In this document: positions 9,937 through 18,376 of the stretch, piece by piece | Position numbering within the stretch: position 1 is the first letter of the stretch | Layout of the letters: each line of letters opens with the position of its first letter | From: Petrimonas sp. | GTDB lineage: Bacteria; Bacteroidota; Bacteroidia; Bacteroidales; Dysgonomonadaceae | Direction: 5' to 3' | Length of the DNA: 64,000 bases | Assembly: GCA_012839475.1 (NCBI GenBank) | Contig: DUNG01000020.1 | Coordinates: 186,001 to 250,000 of the forward strand | Notes under the pieces: model-generated | The model's input: only the letters and a program-made list of their open reading frames with translations | Told to the model about the DNA's origin: nothing | The model's database searches: none | Position numbers and translations under genes: made by a program

Positions 9937-11271
9937 ATGCTTCGAGTAAAAATTCAAAACAAGTACACCTTAACCTGTACCCAGTGCGGGACGGAAACCC
10001 CCAATTTCTGGACCTGGTTCGATCAGGGGCAGCAATGCCCCAAGTGCGGTAGCAAGCACTCCGAAGTTTCGTATAACCGTAGGTATCAACGGTTGCCCCG
10101 CATCATCAAGCGCACGCCCAACAGTTTCTGGCACTACTTCCCCTTCCTGCCGCTGTTGCGCAGACGTCACATCGTGAGCAAGGGGGAAGGAGCCATCCCC
10201 CTGGAGCGGTGGACCTTCTTAGAGGAATTCGCGAAGAGAGAACACGGGCTCAACATTCAAGTGCACGTCTATCGAAACGACCTGAACGGGGGCACCGGGA
10301 CCTTCAAGGACATCGCAGCCTCATTGGCTGCCAGCCTCTTCAAGGAGATCGGTATCAATCAGTACTGCATCGCCTCCACCGGTAACTCGGCCACGGCCTA
10401 CGCCATGTACCTCTCCATGGCTGGCGTCAACTGCTCCGTCTTCATGCCGGAAGATGCCCTAAAGGCCTCCGAAGCCACCATTAGCTCCTACGGGCAACAG
10501 GTCTTCCGGGTGATGGGCGACTACGCCAAGGCGAAGGAGATTGCCGCGGGATACGCCGCGGCCCACAACATACCTATTTCGGCCGGTAACATAGACCCCA
10601 TACGGGTAGAAGCTAAAAAGACGATGGTCTTCGAGTGGCTCCGCCAGATAGACCAGATACCCGATGTCTATATCCAGGCGGTGAGCGGTGGCACGGGCCC
10701 CATCGCCATCGATAAGGGGATACGTGAGATCAAAACCATCTACCCCGAGTTGAAGAACCCCCGCTTCCTGCTGGTACAGACCGACAAGTGCGACCCCATG
10801 GTTCAAGCGTGGGAAACGGCAGAAGCAGCCGGTTTCCCCAAAGGGTTCGAGAAGAACTACCCCATCATCGAAAATCCCCAGACCGAGGTTCCCACCTTAG
10901 CCACCGGCAACCCGGGTACCTACCCCATCGTGGCGAAGCTGGTGAAGGAGTCGGGAGGAAGCTTCCTGCGGATGCGGGAAGAGAAGCTCCTGCCCGTTGG
11001 CAAGCTGATGGCCTACGAGAAGAAGGTAATACCCGGACCCGCCTCGGCGGTCTGCATGGCCGGATTCTTCATCGCCCTTAAAAAGAACCTGATTAAAGAT
11101 GGGGAGACGGTGCTTGTGAACATCGGGGAGGGAGCCAACCGTGCGCCCTACTTCCTGGAACAGATGATCTACACCACGCGTAACGTGAAAAATGTAGAAG
11201 AGTGCTCGCCGCACGTCATCGACGACTACCGGGCACAACTCTGGAAGGAAGTGCTGGAGGAGGATGAATGA
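9937..11271 (+). CDS. Probable cysteate synthase (threonine-synthase-like, PLP-dependent)
   Basis: The protein belongs to PLP fold type II. Archaeal cysteate synthase, a threonine-synthase relative, uses O-phosphoserine and sulfite to make cysteate. From ATG 9937 it has 444 residues. It shows an N-terminal zinc-ribbon-like pair (CTQC near 13 and CPKC near 37), the PLP-lysine motif GGTGTFKD with K124, STGNSA for phosphate binding and a C-terminal NIGEGANR. A GTG at 9916 would overlap the previous stop by four bases and is an alternative start. The ordinary pathway neighbours of threonine synthase (thrA, thrB) are absent, while a lipid-type acyltransferase and reductase flank it. Plain threonine synthase is the alternative. 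Confidence 0.72.
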   Translation: MLRVKIQNKYTLTCTQCGTETPNFWTWFDQGQQCPKCGSKHSEVSYNRRYQRLPRIIKRTPNSFWHYFPFLPLLRRRHIVSKGEGAIPLERWTFLEEFAKREHGLNIQVHVYRNDLNGGTGTFKDIAASLAASLFKEIGINQYCIASTGNSATAYAMYLSMAGVNCSVFMPEDALKASEATISSYGQQVFRVMGDYAKAKEIAAGYAAAHNIPISAGNIDPIRVEAKKTMVFEWLRQIDQIPDVYIQAVSGGTGPIAIDKGIREIKTIYPELKNPRFLLVQTDKCDPMVQAWETAEAAGFPKGFEKNYPIIENPQTEVPTLATGNPGTYPIVAKLVKESGGSFLRMREEKLLPVGKLMAYEKKVIPGPASAVCMAGFFIALKKNLIKDGETVLVNIGEGANRAPYFLEQMIYTTRNVKNVEECSPHVIDDYRAQLWKEVLEEDE

Positions 11272-12059
11272 AGAACGGTAAAACGATATGGATCACGGGG
11301 GCATCGTCAGGCATTGGCGAGGCGTGTGCTTACCTGTGGGCCAAGGAGAAGGCCAACCTCATCCTCACCGCAACCCGCGTGGAGCGGCTAATCGAGGTAC
11401 AAGAAGCGTGCATCCGCCTGGGGGCACAGTGCGAGGTGCTGCCCTACGACCTGTCCGACTTAGCGGGCATTGATGGGTTGACCGACCAGGCAATCGGCCT
11501 CTTTGGAAGCATCGACATCGTGTTCCTCAACGCCGGCATCAGCCAGCGTGCCCGTGCCCTGGATACCTCGTACAGCGTGGACAAGAAGATCATGGACGTC
11601 AACTTCTTCGCCCCGGTAAAGATCGCGAAACGGCTTCTGCCCACGATGATCGCCAACGGGGGCGGCACGGTAGCGGTCACCACCAGTATCTCGGGTAGGT
11701 TTGGCTTCCCGCTGCGCTCGGCCTACGCGTCGTCAAAGTTCGCGTTGTACGGCTTTTTTGAAACTGTTCACGCTGAATATTACGACCAGAATATCCGGGT
11801 GGTAATGGTTTGCCCCGGGCGGGTAAAGACCAACATCTCCTACAACTCGCTGAAAGGCGATGGCCAAAAGCATGGCCAAATGGACGATGGGCAGGCAGGT
11901 GGCATCTCTTCGGAAAAGGCGGCACGAAAAATCGCACGGGCTATCCAACGCCAAAAACCGGAGGTGCTGGTAGGTGGGAAAGAACTGCTGATGGTATACA
12001 TCAAGCGGTTCCTGCCGGGAGTGGCAAGGAAAATAGTGAGGAAAATCAAGGCAACGTGA
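11268..12059 (+). CDS. Short-chain dehydrogenase/reductase, probable 3-oxo-sulfonolipid reductase
   Basis: This is a classical SDR of 263 residues. It has the NADP(H) motif GASSGIG (about 11-17), the NAG motif, a catalytic Ser in TTSISG and YASSK (Tyr/Lys pair near 149-153). The C-terminus is basic and partly hydrophobic, suggesting membrane association. Reductases of this type follow alpha-oxoamine synthases in sphingoid-base and capnine synthesis, reducing the 3-keto group. Its ATG overlaps the upstream stop by four bases (11268-11271), so it belongs to the same operon. The exact substrate is inferred from context. Confidence 0.72.
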   Translation: MKNGKTIWITGASSGIGEACAYLWAKEKANLILTATRVERLIEVQEACIRLGAQCEVLPYDLSDLAGIDGLTDQAIGLFGSIDIVFLNAGISQRARALDTSYSVDKKIMDVNFFAPVKIAKRLLPTMIANGGGTVAVTTSISGRFGFPLRSAYASSKFALYGFFETVHAEYYDQNIRVVMVCPGRVKTNISYNSLKGDGQKHGQMDDGQAGGISSEKAARKIARAIQRQKPEVLVGGKELLMVYIKRFLPGVARKIVRKIKAT

Positions 12060-12192
12060 TTGAATGTCTTTCACGACACGAAAACAAAATGCAAATCAAC
12101 AACCAATCACACGCCTAACGATAAACGACCAAGTCAATCAACGAAAAAACGGCTGCAGCCAAGGTGAACAATAACTAGTAAAAAAAGCAACC

Positions 12193-13302
12193 ATGAGTAG
12201 CAACAAGGGATTTATTATTTCGGGAATTCAACAGGTAGGTATTGGCGTGGAAAACCTCTATGAGGCGTGGAGTTACTACATCGACCTGTTCAACATGGAC
12301 ATCCGCATCCTGGAAGACGACAAGACGGCGGAACTGATGCTCCCCTACACCGGGGGCAAGCCGCAGCGACGTCACGCCTGCATCGCCGTGAACATGCAGG
12401 GCGGTGGCGGTTTCGAGGTGTGGCAATACGCTGAGCGTAAGCCCCAACCCCTCGGCTTCGAGTTGAACATGGGCGACCTGGGGGTGTTGGCCTGCAAGAT
12501 CAAAAGCCGCGACGTGGCAGCCGCCTACGAGCAGTTCTCGAAAAACCCCAAAGCTAACCTCGTTGAAGAAGTAAATAAAAGCATTGACGGCCATCCCACC
12601 TTCTACATGAAAGACCCGTACGGCAACCTGTTTCAGGTGGTTCAGGACGATTACATCTTCAAGGATGAGAAAAAGCTGACCGCCGGCGTGGCGGGTGCCA
12701 CCATCGGGGTCACCGATATCGACCGAGCGATGACCGTGTACCGCGACATCCTGGGATACGACACCATCGTGGCCGATGAGACCGGTACCTTCGCCGACTT
12801 TAAAGCCCTCCCGGCTGGAACGCGTGCCTACCGACGGCGACTGCTCACCCATTCGAAGCCGAGGAAAGGGAGCTTCAGCCAGCTCTTCGGCTCCTCCACC
12901 ATCGAGCTGGTACAAGCGCTGGATCGCACCCCCAAGAAACTGTACGAAGGGCGCTTCTGGGGCGACCCGGGCTTTATCCAGGTCTGCTTCGATATCCGCG
13001 ACATGGAGGCGCTGGGGAAATTCTGCGCGGAGAAAGGATATCCGTTCACCGTGGACAGCAGCCAACGGTTCAAGGAGGGCGACTCGTTCGATATGGGCGA
13101 TGCCGCCGGCCAGTTTGCCTATATCGAGGATCCCGACGGCACCCTGATCGAGTTCGTGGAGACCCACAAAGTGCCTATCGCCAAGAAGCTGGGACTGAGC
13201 CTCAACCTAAAAAACAGGCACCCCGAGAAGCCCCTGCCCAAGTGGATGCTCAAGGCGCTCAGCCTGATGCGGGTGAAATCGGAAGACCTGCTCAACAAGT
13301 AG
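12193..13302 (+). CDS. Two-domain VOC (glyoxalase/dioxygenase superfamily) protein
   Basis: The 369-residue protein holds two vicinal-oxygen-chelate modules, about 8-160 and 170-325. Each ends in the typical DPxGxxxxxV/E strand (DPYGNLFQV and DPDGTLIEF), where the last residue is a metal ligand. The first strand carries Gln (GIQQVGI) rather than His. A basic C-terminal extension (about 330-369) has a possible amphipathic helix. VOC proteins include glyoxalase I, epimerases and HPPD-like dioxygenases. The substrate is not recognisable. It lies 133 bases after the reductase on the same strand and may act on the same lipid or its precursor. Confidence 0.7.
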   Translation: MSSNKGFIISGIQQVGIGVENLYEAWSYYIDLFNMDIRILEDDKTAELMLPYTGGKPQRRHACIAVNMQGGGGFEVWQYAERKPQPLGFELNMGDLGVLACKIKSRDVAAAYEQFSKNPKANLVEEVNKSIDGHPTFYMKDPYGNLFQVVQDDYIFKDEKKLTAGVAGATIGVTDIDRAMTVYRDILGYDTIVADETGTFADFKALPAGTRAYRRRLLTHSKPRKGSFSQLFGSSTIELVQALDRTPKKLYEGRFWGDPGFIQVCFDIRDMEALGKFCAEKGYPFTVDSSQRFKEGDSFDMGDAAGQFAYIEDPDGTLIEFVETHKVPIAKKLGLSLNLKNRHPEKPLPKWMLKALSLMRVKSEDLLNK

Positions 13303-13380
13303 CGCTAACATTTCCTCGGCTGCCATTAAAAAATGGGCCATTATCCATAAAATAATCAAGGATAAGTGGCGAAAAATGGG

Positions 13381-13388
13381 TAAATTTG
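13381..13388 (+). promoter_or_regulatory. -7 box ahead of gpmI
   Basis: TAAATTTG matches the TAnnTTTG consensus 40 bases ahead of gpmI. No convincing TTTG lies 19-21 bases upstream. An imperfect hairpin just before it (about 13337-13371, GCCA/TTATCC pairing with GGATAA/GTGGC) may end the preceding transcript. Confidence 0.5.
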
Positions 13389-13427
13389 CACTCCAATAAT
13401 GGATAACAAAAAAACACCCTATAAAAA

Positions 13428-14954
13428 ATGAGGAAAAAAGCATTACTGATGATTTTAGACGGTTGGGGCATTGGCGACCAATCCGAGGCAGATTTAATCT
13501 ACAACACCCCTACCCCATACTGGGACAAACTATTGGCTACTTACCCGAACGCGTACTTGCTGGCATCCGGCGAAAACGTGGGTTTGCCTGACGGCCAAAT
13601 GGGTAACTCGGAAGTGGGCCACCTGAATATCGGTGCGGGACGGGTGGTCTATCAGGATTTGGTGAAAATCAACCGGGCTTGTCGCGATAACAGCATCCTT
13701 GACAATCCCAAAATCATTAAAGCCTATTCATATGCACGTGATCATAAGAAAAAAATCCACCTGCTCGGGCTGGTTTCTGACGGTGGCGTACACAGCTCAT
13801 TGGAACATCTGTTCAAGCTGATTGATATCGCGAAAGAGTACGGCGTTGAAGATACTTACGTTCACGCGTTTATGGATGGACGTGACACCGACCCGAAAAG
13901 TGGGAAAGGCTTTATCGAGCAACTTCAAAACCACGTTGATAAAACAACGGGAAAAATCGCTTCCATCGTCGGCCGTTACTACGCGATGGACCGCGACAAG
14001 CGCTGGGAACGTATAAAAGAGGCGTACGACCTCTTGGTTAGCGGCGTGGGAACACCCGCGACCGACATGGTTCAGGCCATGCAAAACTCTTACGACAACG
14101 GGGTTACCGATGAGTTTATCAAACCAATCGTTCACGTGGATGCCGATGGCAATCCCGTGGCCACCATCGAAGAGAACGATGTGGTGATCTTCTTTAACTT
14201 CCGCAACGACCGCGCGAAGGAGATGACCATCGTTCTCACGCAAGAAAACATGCACGAGCACGGTATGCACACCATCCCGTTGCAGTATTTCACGATGACG
14301 CCTTACGACAGCACGTTTAAAGGGCTGCATGTACTTTTTGATAAGGACAACGTGGAAAACACGATGGGCGAATACGTTTCCAACCTTGGCCTGAAGCAGC
14401 TGCGTATAGCAGAAACCGAGAAGTTCGCACACGTGACGTTCTTCTTCTCAGGTGGACGCGAAGCGGAATTCCCGGGTGAAGAGCGCATCCTTGTCCCGTC
14501 TCCCAAGGTGGCCACGTACGACTTGAAGCCGGAGATGAGCGCACCCGAAGTGGCCAACGAGATGGTGAAAGCACTTGATTCTCAAAAATACGACTTTATC
14601 GTGCTAAACTTTGCAAACGGCGATATGGTGGGACATACCGGTGTGAAAGAGGCGATTATTGAAGCGGTTAAGGTAATCGATAAGTGTGTAGAGAAAGTGA
14701 TTGAAGCGGTAAAGGCGAATGACTATGAAGCCATTATCATTGCCGACCACGGGAATGCCGATAACGCCATCAATCCCGATGGTTCACCCAACACGGCGCA
14801 TTCGTTGAACCCGGTGCCACTGGTTTACGTGACGAAAGAGAAAAACGCGACCGTTGAACCCGGTATTTTGGCTGACGTGTCGCCCACGCTTTGCCAGGTG
14901 ATGGGCCTTGATGTTCCGAAAGAGATGACGGGAAAACAGTTGATTACCTTTTAA
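13428..14954 (+). CDS. gpmI: 2,3-bisphosphoglycerate-independent phosphoglycerate mutase
   Basis: The enzyme interconverts 3- and 2-phosphoglycerate in glycolysis using two Mn ions and a phosphoserine intermediate. The 508-residue length is typical. It has the N-terminal [10 protein letters not shown] metal site, the nucleophile Ser near 61 in [14 protein letters not shown], and the C-terminal metal sites ADHGNAD and [11 protein letters not shown] single-gene unit is likely: it has its own -7 box upstream and a strong hairpin downstream. Confidence 0.98.
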   Translation: MRKKALLMILDGWGIGDQSEADLIYNTPTPYWDKLLATYPNAYLLASGENVGLPDGQMGNSEVGHLNIGAGRVVYQDLVKINRACRDNSILDNPKIIKAYSYARDHKKKIHLLGLVSDGGVHSSLEHLFKLIDIAKEYGVEDTYVHAFMDGRDTDPKSGKGFIEQLQNHVDKTTGKIASIVGRYYAMDRDKRWERIKEAYDLLVSGVGTPATDMVQAMQNSYDNGVTDEFIKPIVHVDADGNPVATIEENDVVIFFNFRNDRAKEMTIVLTQENMHEHGMHTIPLQYFTMTPYDSTFKGLHVLFDKDNVENTMGEYVSNLGLKQLRIAETEKFAHVTFFFSGGREAEFPGEERILVPSPKVATYDLKPEMSAPEVANEMVKALDSQKYDFIVLNFANGDMVGHTGVKEAIIEAVKVIDKCVEKVIEAVKANDYEAIIIADHGNADNAINPDGSPNTAHSLNPVPLVYVTKEKNATVEPGILADVSPTLCQVMGLDVPKEMTGKQLITF

Positions 14955-14973
14955 ACAAGCTGCCGCCTTTTCG

Positions 14974-15019
14974 CTCAGTATATTGCGGATAAATGGCAAA
15001 TTATCCGCAACATACTGAG
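14974..15019 (+). terminator. Long hairpin after gpmI (probable terminator)
   Basis: Arms of 19 bases (14974-14992 and 15001-15019) pair with a single mismatch around an 8-base loop, 19 bases after the gpmI stop. An AT-rich run with several T follows. The stem is longer than most intrinsic terminators. Confidence 0.75.
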
Positions 15020-15230
15020 GATAATTTAATTTTTACGCTTACCCGTTTAGGAACATTCGTTTAATTCCAATTAGGAACATTCGATTAGTCCAATTTTAGA
15101 GCAGGATCGGTAAAGATATCGTTCCTGCTTTTTGCTGATAATTTTCACGCCCAAAAAAAGAGACTCCTGTTGGTCAACATATAGACGCGACGGGGAAACT
15201 GTTTTACCGGAAAGGCAAATCTAATACCAA
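15020..15230. other. Gene-free stretch at the left edge of the accessory island
   Basis: Between the gpmI hairpin and the first 120-bp repeat there is no credible complete gene. It holds a 23-base tandem repeat (15047-15093). From about 15151 an open frame without a start runs into the direct repeat and ends at 15321; it reads like the C-terminal remnant of a lost gene (motifs GQHIDATGK and WMKQYLFNN). I do not recognise the parent family. Confidence 0.6.
15047..15093 (+). repeat. Two tandem copies of a 23-24 bp repeat
   Basis: Copies at 15047-15070 and 15071-15093 both begin TTAGGAACATTCG and end CCAA, differing at a few central bases. The function is unknown. Confidence 0.75.
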
Positions 15231-15231
15231 C

Positions 15232-15352
15232 AAGGTTGCTACTAAGAAGGTTGTTACTAAGAAAGTTGTTTCTGATCCGGTAATGACGCTATGGATGAAA
15301 CAGTACCTATTTAACAACTGAAAATCCTTTCCACTTTTTGGAGCTGGTACAA
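15232..15352 (+). repeat. Left copy of ~120-bp direct repeat flanking hicAB
   Basis: This 121-base segment is nearly identical to 16076-16197. The shared part encodes the same C-terminal peptide (…DPVMTLWMKQYLFNN then stop), including KV(V/I)TK repeats, and continues past the stop to CACTTTTTGGAGCTGGTAC. Both copies therefore derive from the 3' end of one gene. Confidence 0.9.
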
Positions 15353-15380
15353 AATAACATGAAAGCAGTTGCTTTTTTTC

Positions 15381-15410
15381 TTGCCGTTGATAGTATTTTT
15401 ACTATCTTTG
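15381..15410 (+). promoter_or_regulatory. hicAB promoter with palindromic operator
   Basis: A -33 TTG (15381-15383) and a -7 box TATCTTTG (15403-15410) are 19 bases apart. A perfect inverted repeat, GATAGTA and TACTATC (15389-15395 and 15400-15406) with a TTTT centre, overlaps the -7 box. It is well placed for repression by the HTH-bearing HicB. Confidence 0.8.
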
Positions 15411-15440
15411 TGATGTCGAGCAATAACTAATTACAATGCA

Positions 15441-15635
15441 ATGAAAAGATACAAGGTAAAAGAAGTTATAGTCCTACTATTAAAAGATAATTGGTTTATT
15501 GCTCGTCAAAGGGGAAGTCATAGGCAATTTAAGCACCCGACAAAAAAAGGTACAGTTACAATAAACGGAAAACCTAATGAAGTTTTAGATCAATTTGTTT
15601 TAAATAGCATTTGGAAACAAGCAGGTTGGCGATAA
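15441..15635 (+). CDS. hicA: HicA-type mRNA interferase toxin
   Basis: The 64-residue protein matches HicA (YcfA) in size and layout. It has a dsRBD-like fold with the catalytic His in RGSHRQFKHP (about 26-35) and a VTINGKPNEV strand. HicA toxins cleave mRNA in a translation-independent manner. The antitoxin gene follows after 25 bases. ATG 15441 is favoured, 31 bases after the -7 box. Confidence 0.9.
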   Translation: MKRYKVKEVIVLLLKDNWFIARQRGSHRQFKHPTKKGTVTINGKPNEVLDQFVLNSIWKQAGWR

Positions 15636-15660
15636 GTCCCTTGCACAAATTAATAAAAAA

Positions 15661-16062
15661 ATGGAGAAACTGATTGCAAAAATAGGATATGCAGATCGTA
15701 ATTATAGCGCGCTTGTTGAATTGCCGGACGAGGTGGTGGTGGTTACCCATAGCACGTTAGAGGGCGTGAAAAACGCGGTTATTGAATCGTTAGAATTTTC
15801 AAAAGAAGGACATTTGGAAAGTGGAAAAAACGTGCCGGCTTGGGTAAACGATTATGAAGTGGAATATGAATTAGAAGTTTCGGCACTTTTACAATATTTG
15901 GATGGAATTTTAACCCGGTCGGCACTGTCGCGTGTAACCGGCATTAATGAACGTCAACTTGGGCATTACGCTACCGGACATCGCAAACCACGGGCAAAGC
16001 AGCGTGAGAAAATCATTAACGGCATTCGTCGCATAGGCGAAGAGTTTCTATCTGTCGTGTGA
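15661..16062 (+). CDS. hicB: HicB-type antitoxin with C-terminal HTH
   Basis: The 133-residue protein has a degraded RNase H-like HicB domain (about 1-65) that should neutralise HicA. A C-terminal helix-turn-helix (about 80-125, SALSRVTGINERQLGHYATG) would bind the operator inside the hicA promoter. The toxin-first order is normal for hicAB. Its stop is only 13 bases ahead of the right direct repeat. Confidence 0.88.
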   Translation: MEKLIAKIGYADRNYSALVELPDEVVVVTHSTLEGVKNAVIESLEFSKEGHLESGKNVPAWVNDYEVEYELEVSALLQYLDGILTRSALSRVTGINERQLGHYATGHRKPRAKQREKIINGIRRIGEEFLSVV

Positions 16063-16075
16063 GTTGTTGTTTGAA

Positions 16076-16197
16076 AAGGTTATTACTAAGAAGGTTGTTA
16101 CTAAGATCATTGTTTCTGATCCGGTAATGACGCTATGGATGAAACAGTACCTCTTTAACAACTAAAAATTAGTGTCCACTTTTTGGAGCTGGTACAA
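16076..16197 (+). repeat. Right copy of ~120-bp direct repeat flanking hicAB
   Basis: This segment matches 15232-15352 with scattered substitutions. It retains the same C-terminal coding remnant, ending in a stop near 16162. The hicAB pair and its promoter lie exactly between the two copies. Confidence 0.9.
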
Positions 16198-16213
16198 CAA
16201 GCGTACAACAAAA

Positions 16214-16276
16214 CATCAAAAACGAACAGCAAAATGCATCAAAGACGAACAGCGAAATACATCAAAAACGAACAAC
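16214..16276 (+). repeat. Three-copy 23-bp tandem repeat upstream of DUF4143 fragment
   Basis: Units start at 16214, 16237 and 16260, each beginning CATCAAARACGAACARC; the third is incomplete. The array ends 49 bases ahead of the open frame at 16326, a position like that of a protein-binding array. Confidence 0.85.
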
Positions 16277-16325
16277 GCCCTTGTTTCATTAAAATAATAA
16301 ACGTAACTTTCCTCTATAAGTTGAA

Positions 16326-16883
16326 ATGGAGGGTACTTCAATGACAACGTTTAACAGTTACGTGAAGGCTTTAGAAAAACTGTTCGTTATCGAAGACATA
16401 GAGGCGTGGTCGCCTGCTATTCGTTCAAAAACGGTTATTAGAACCGGAAAAAAGCGCTGCTTCATCGACCCCTCGATAGCCGTGGTCGCCTTGGGTGCCT
16501 CTCCACGTAGCCTGGAGCTTGACTTGAAAACGTTTGGCTTTATTTACGAATGTCTCTGTATGCGAGATCTGAAAATATACTCACAATCATTGGGCGGGAG
16601 ATTATCATATTATCACGATAAATATGGGTTGGAAGCTGACGCGGTTCTTCATCTCGATGACGGCAGGTACGCGCTGATTGAGTGCAAGCTTGGTAGTAGA
16701 GACATAGATGCCGGGGCTAACAATTTGTTGAAGCTAAAAGAGCTCGTAACCGAAAGAAATAACAGAGATAAGCAGGTATCTATGAGGCTCCCCGATCTGC
16801 TGATAATATTGACCGGGGGAAAAATTGCCTACACGAGAGAAGATGGCGTAAAAGTGATTCCACTGGGTTGTTTGAAAGATTAA
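16326..16883 (+). pseudogene. C-terminal remnant of a DUF4143 ATPase
   Basis: The 185-residue open frame matches only the C-terminal part of AAA_14/DUF4143 proteins. It has the winged-helix end (YVKALEKLFVIEDIEAW) and the PD-(D/E)XK-like module with E..AVLHL and IECKLG. Intact members have roughly 380-450 residues with an N-terminal P-loop ATPase, absent here. ATG 16326 has no good promoter, and the upstream bases do not encode the missing part. It may still be translated; a fragment is the simplest reading. Confidence 0.7.
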
Positions 16884-16917
16884 GCAAAAAAGCGTTGTTA
16901 CCAAATCTCATCAGGGC

Positions 16918-17005
16918 ACCCCTACAATGAACCAAAAAACACCCAATTTTACCCCTGCAATGAGCCAAAAACAGCCAACATTACCCCTGCAATGAAACAT
17001 TTTGC
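16918..17005 (+). repeat. Three-copy ~32-bp direct repeat upstream of the intact DUF4143 ATPase
   Basis: Units begin at 16918, 16951 and 16983, each with ACCCCTRCAATGARMC followed by an A-rich stretch; the last is shortened and runs into the -7 box. The array sits directly against the promoter of the ATPase at 17039, so a regulatory role is plausible. Confidence 0.8.
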
Positions 17006-17006
17006 T

Positions 17007-17014
17007 TATATTTG
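17007..17014 (+). promoter_or_regulatory. -7 box of DUF4143 ATPase gene
   Basis: TATATTTG fits TAnnTTTG 25 bases ahead of the ATG at 17039. No TTTG is found 20 bases upstream; the direct repeats occupy that position. Confidence 0.6.
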
Positions 17015-17038
17015 CATTGAAAATCAAATTATTATTCA

Positions 17039-18376
17039 ATGTTTAAGCGAAATATAGAAGCCCGACTACATAAATGGGCAAAAAGTCCCTATCGAAAACC
17101 GCTGATCTTGCGTGGAGCAAGACAGGTAGGAAAGACAACCGTGGTTAATCAATTCGCGGAAAACTTCGAGAACTTTATTTCCATCAATCTCGAAAAGTCC
17201 GCGGCTAAAAACCTTATAGAAAGCGTAGATGAAGTGAAAAAGTTGCTCCCCCTACTCTTCCTTTATGCCAATAAAACACGAAAAGAAGGACGTACTCTGC
17301 TGTTTTTTGATGAAATTCAAAACTCCGCACATACCGTCTCACTACTGCGCTATTTCTATGAAGAGACTCCCGAGATTCACGTTATTGCCGCGGGATCACT
17401 TTTAGAGACGATGTTAGACAAGCAGATCTCATTGCCCGTGGGACGAGTGGAATACATGGCCCTTCATCCATGCTCCTTCTCCGAATATTTAGTCGCTATA
17501 CATGAAAACGGACTTTTGCAGGCAATCAACGAGAAGGAAAGTGTCAATGTATTTCATCAACCACTCATTGAACATTTCGAGCGTTATGCCCTTATCGGCG
17601 GAATGCCCGAGGTGGTTGCCCGATACACTACCGAACGTGATATCGTCGCGCTTTCCAAAACCTATAACGAATTGTTGAACGCCTACAAAAACGACGTGGA
17701 AAAGTATGCTGAGACCAACACTCAAGCAGCCGTCATTCGTTATATCCTTGAGGAGGGATGGACTTTTTCGGGACAAACCATAACCTTGGGTGGATTTGCC
17801 GGATCGCCATACAGAGCGCGTGAAACCAGTGAAGCATTTCGCACGCTCAACAAAGCCATGTTGTTGGAATTAGTCTACCCCACTACCAATACCATAATGC
17901 CCGCGGTATCCGACCTTAAAAAAGCACCCAAACTGTTTTGGCTCGATGCCGGTATAGTGAATTACGCTGCCGGCATTCAACGAGAGTACCTATTGCATAA
18001 AGACCTAATGGATACGTGGCGTGGTAACGCCGCGGAACAAATTGTCGCACAGGAGTTGAAAGCACTATCCAATGACGTGGGTTTCAAACGAAACTACTGG
18101 CGCCGCAACAAACGTGGCAGTACCGCGGAAGTCGATTTCGTGTGGATTCAAGATGGGCTGATTATCCCAATAGAAGTGAAAAGCGGACACAACGCCCATC
18201 TAAAATCGATTCATCAATTTATGAATGAAACCAATCACGATGTGGCGGTGAGGGTTTGGTCGGGTAAATTCAGCATTGATGATGTTAAAACCAATGCAGG
18301 AAAGTGTTTCAGGTTGATTAATCTACCCTTTTATCTAATTTCAAAACTACCTGAAATATTGGAGGAAACAATCTAA
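17039..18376 (+). CDS. AAA_14/DUF4143 family ATPase
   Basis: The 445-residue protein has an N-terminal P-loop ATPase with Walker A GARQVGKTT (about 25-33) and Walker B LLFFDEIQ (about 90-97). A wing region follows, then the C-terminal DUF4143 nuclease-like module (DFVW...IPIEVKSG near 375-395). The family is abundant and variable in Bacteroidetes, and its cellular role is not established. The E-x-K arrangement resembles PD-(D/E)XK enzymes, but activity is unproven. It is one of three related genes in 4 kb. Its upstream direct repeats suggest its own regulation. Confidence 0.9.
   Translation: MFKRNIEARLHKWAKSPYRKPLILRGARQVGKTTVVNQFAENFENFISINLEKSAAKNLIESVDEVKKLLPLLFLYANKTRKEGRTLLFFDEIQNSAHTVSLLRYFYEETPEIHVIAAGSLLETMLDKQISLPVGRVEYMALHPCSFSEYLVAIHENGLLQAINEKESVNVFHQPLIEHFERYALIGGMPEVVARYTTERDIVALSKTYNELLNAYKNDVEKYAETNTQAAVIRYILEEGWTFSGQTITLGGFAGSPYRARETSEAFRTLNKAMLLELVYPTTNTIMPAVSDLKKAPKLFWLDAGIVNYAAGIQREYLLHKDLMDTWRGNAAEQIVAQELKALSNDVGFKRNYWRRNKRGSTAEVDFVWIQDGLIIPIEVKSGHNAHLKSIHQFMNETNHDVAVRVWSGKFSIDDVKTNAGKCFRLINLPFYLISKLPEILEETI

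Noticed and set aside
16214-17005. CRISPR array candidate (regularly spaced repeats)
   Set aside because: The repeats are adjacent or tandem with no unique spacers of constant length, only three units each, and no cas genes are present in the window.
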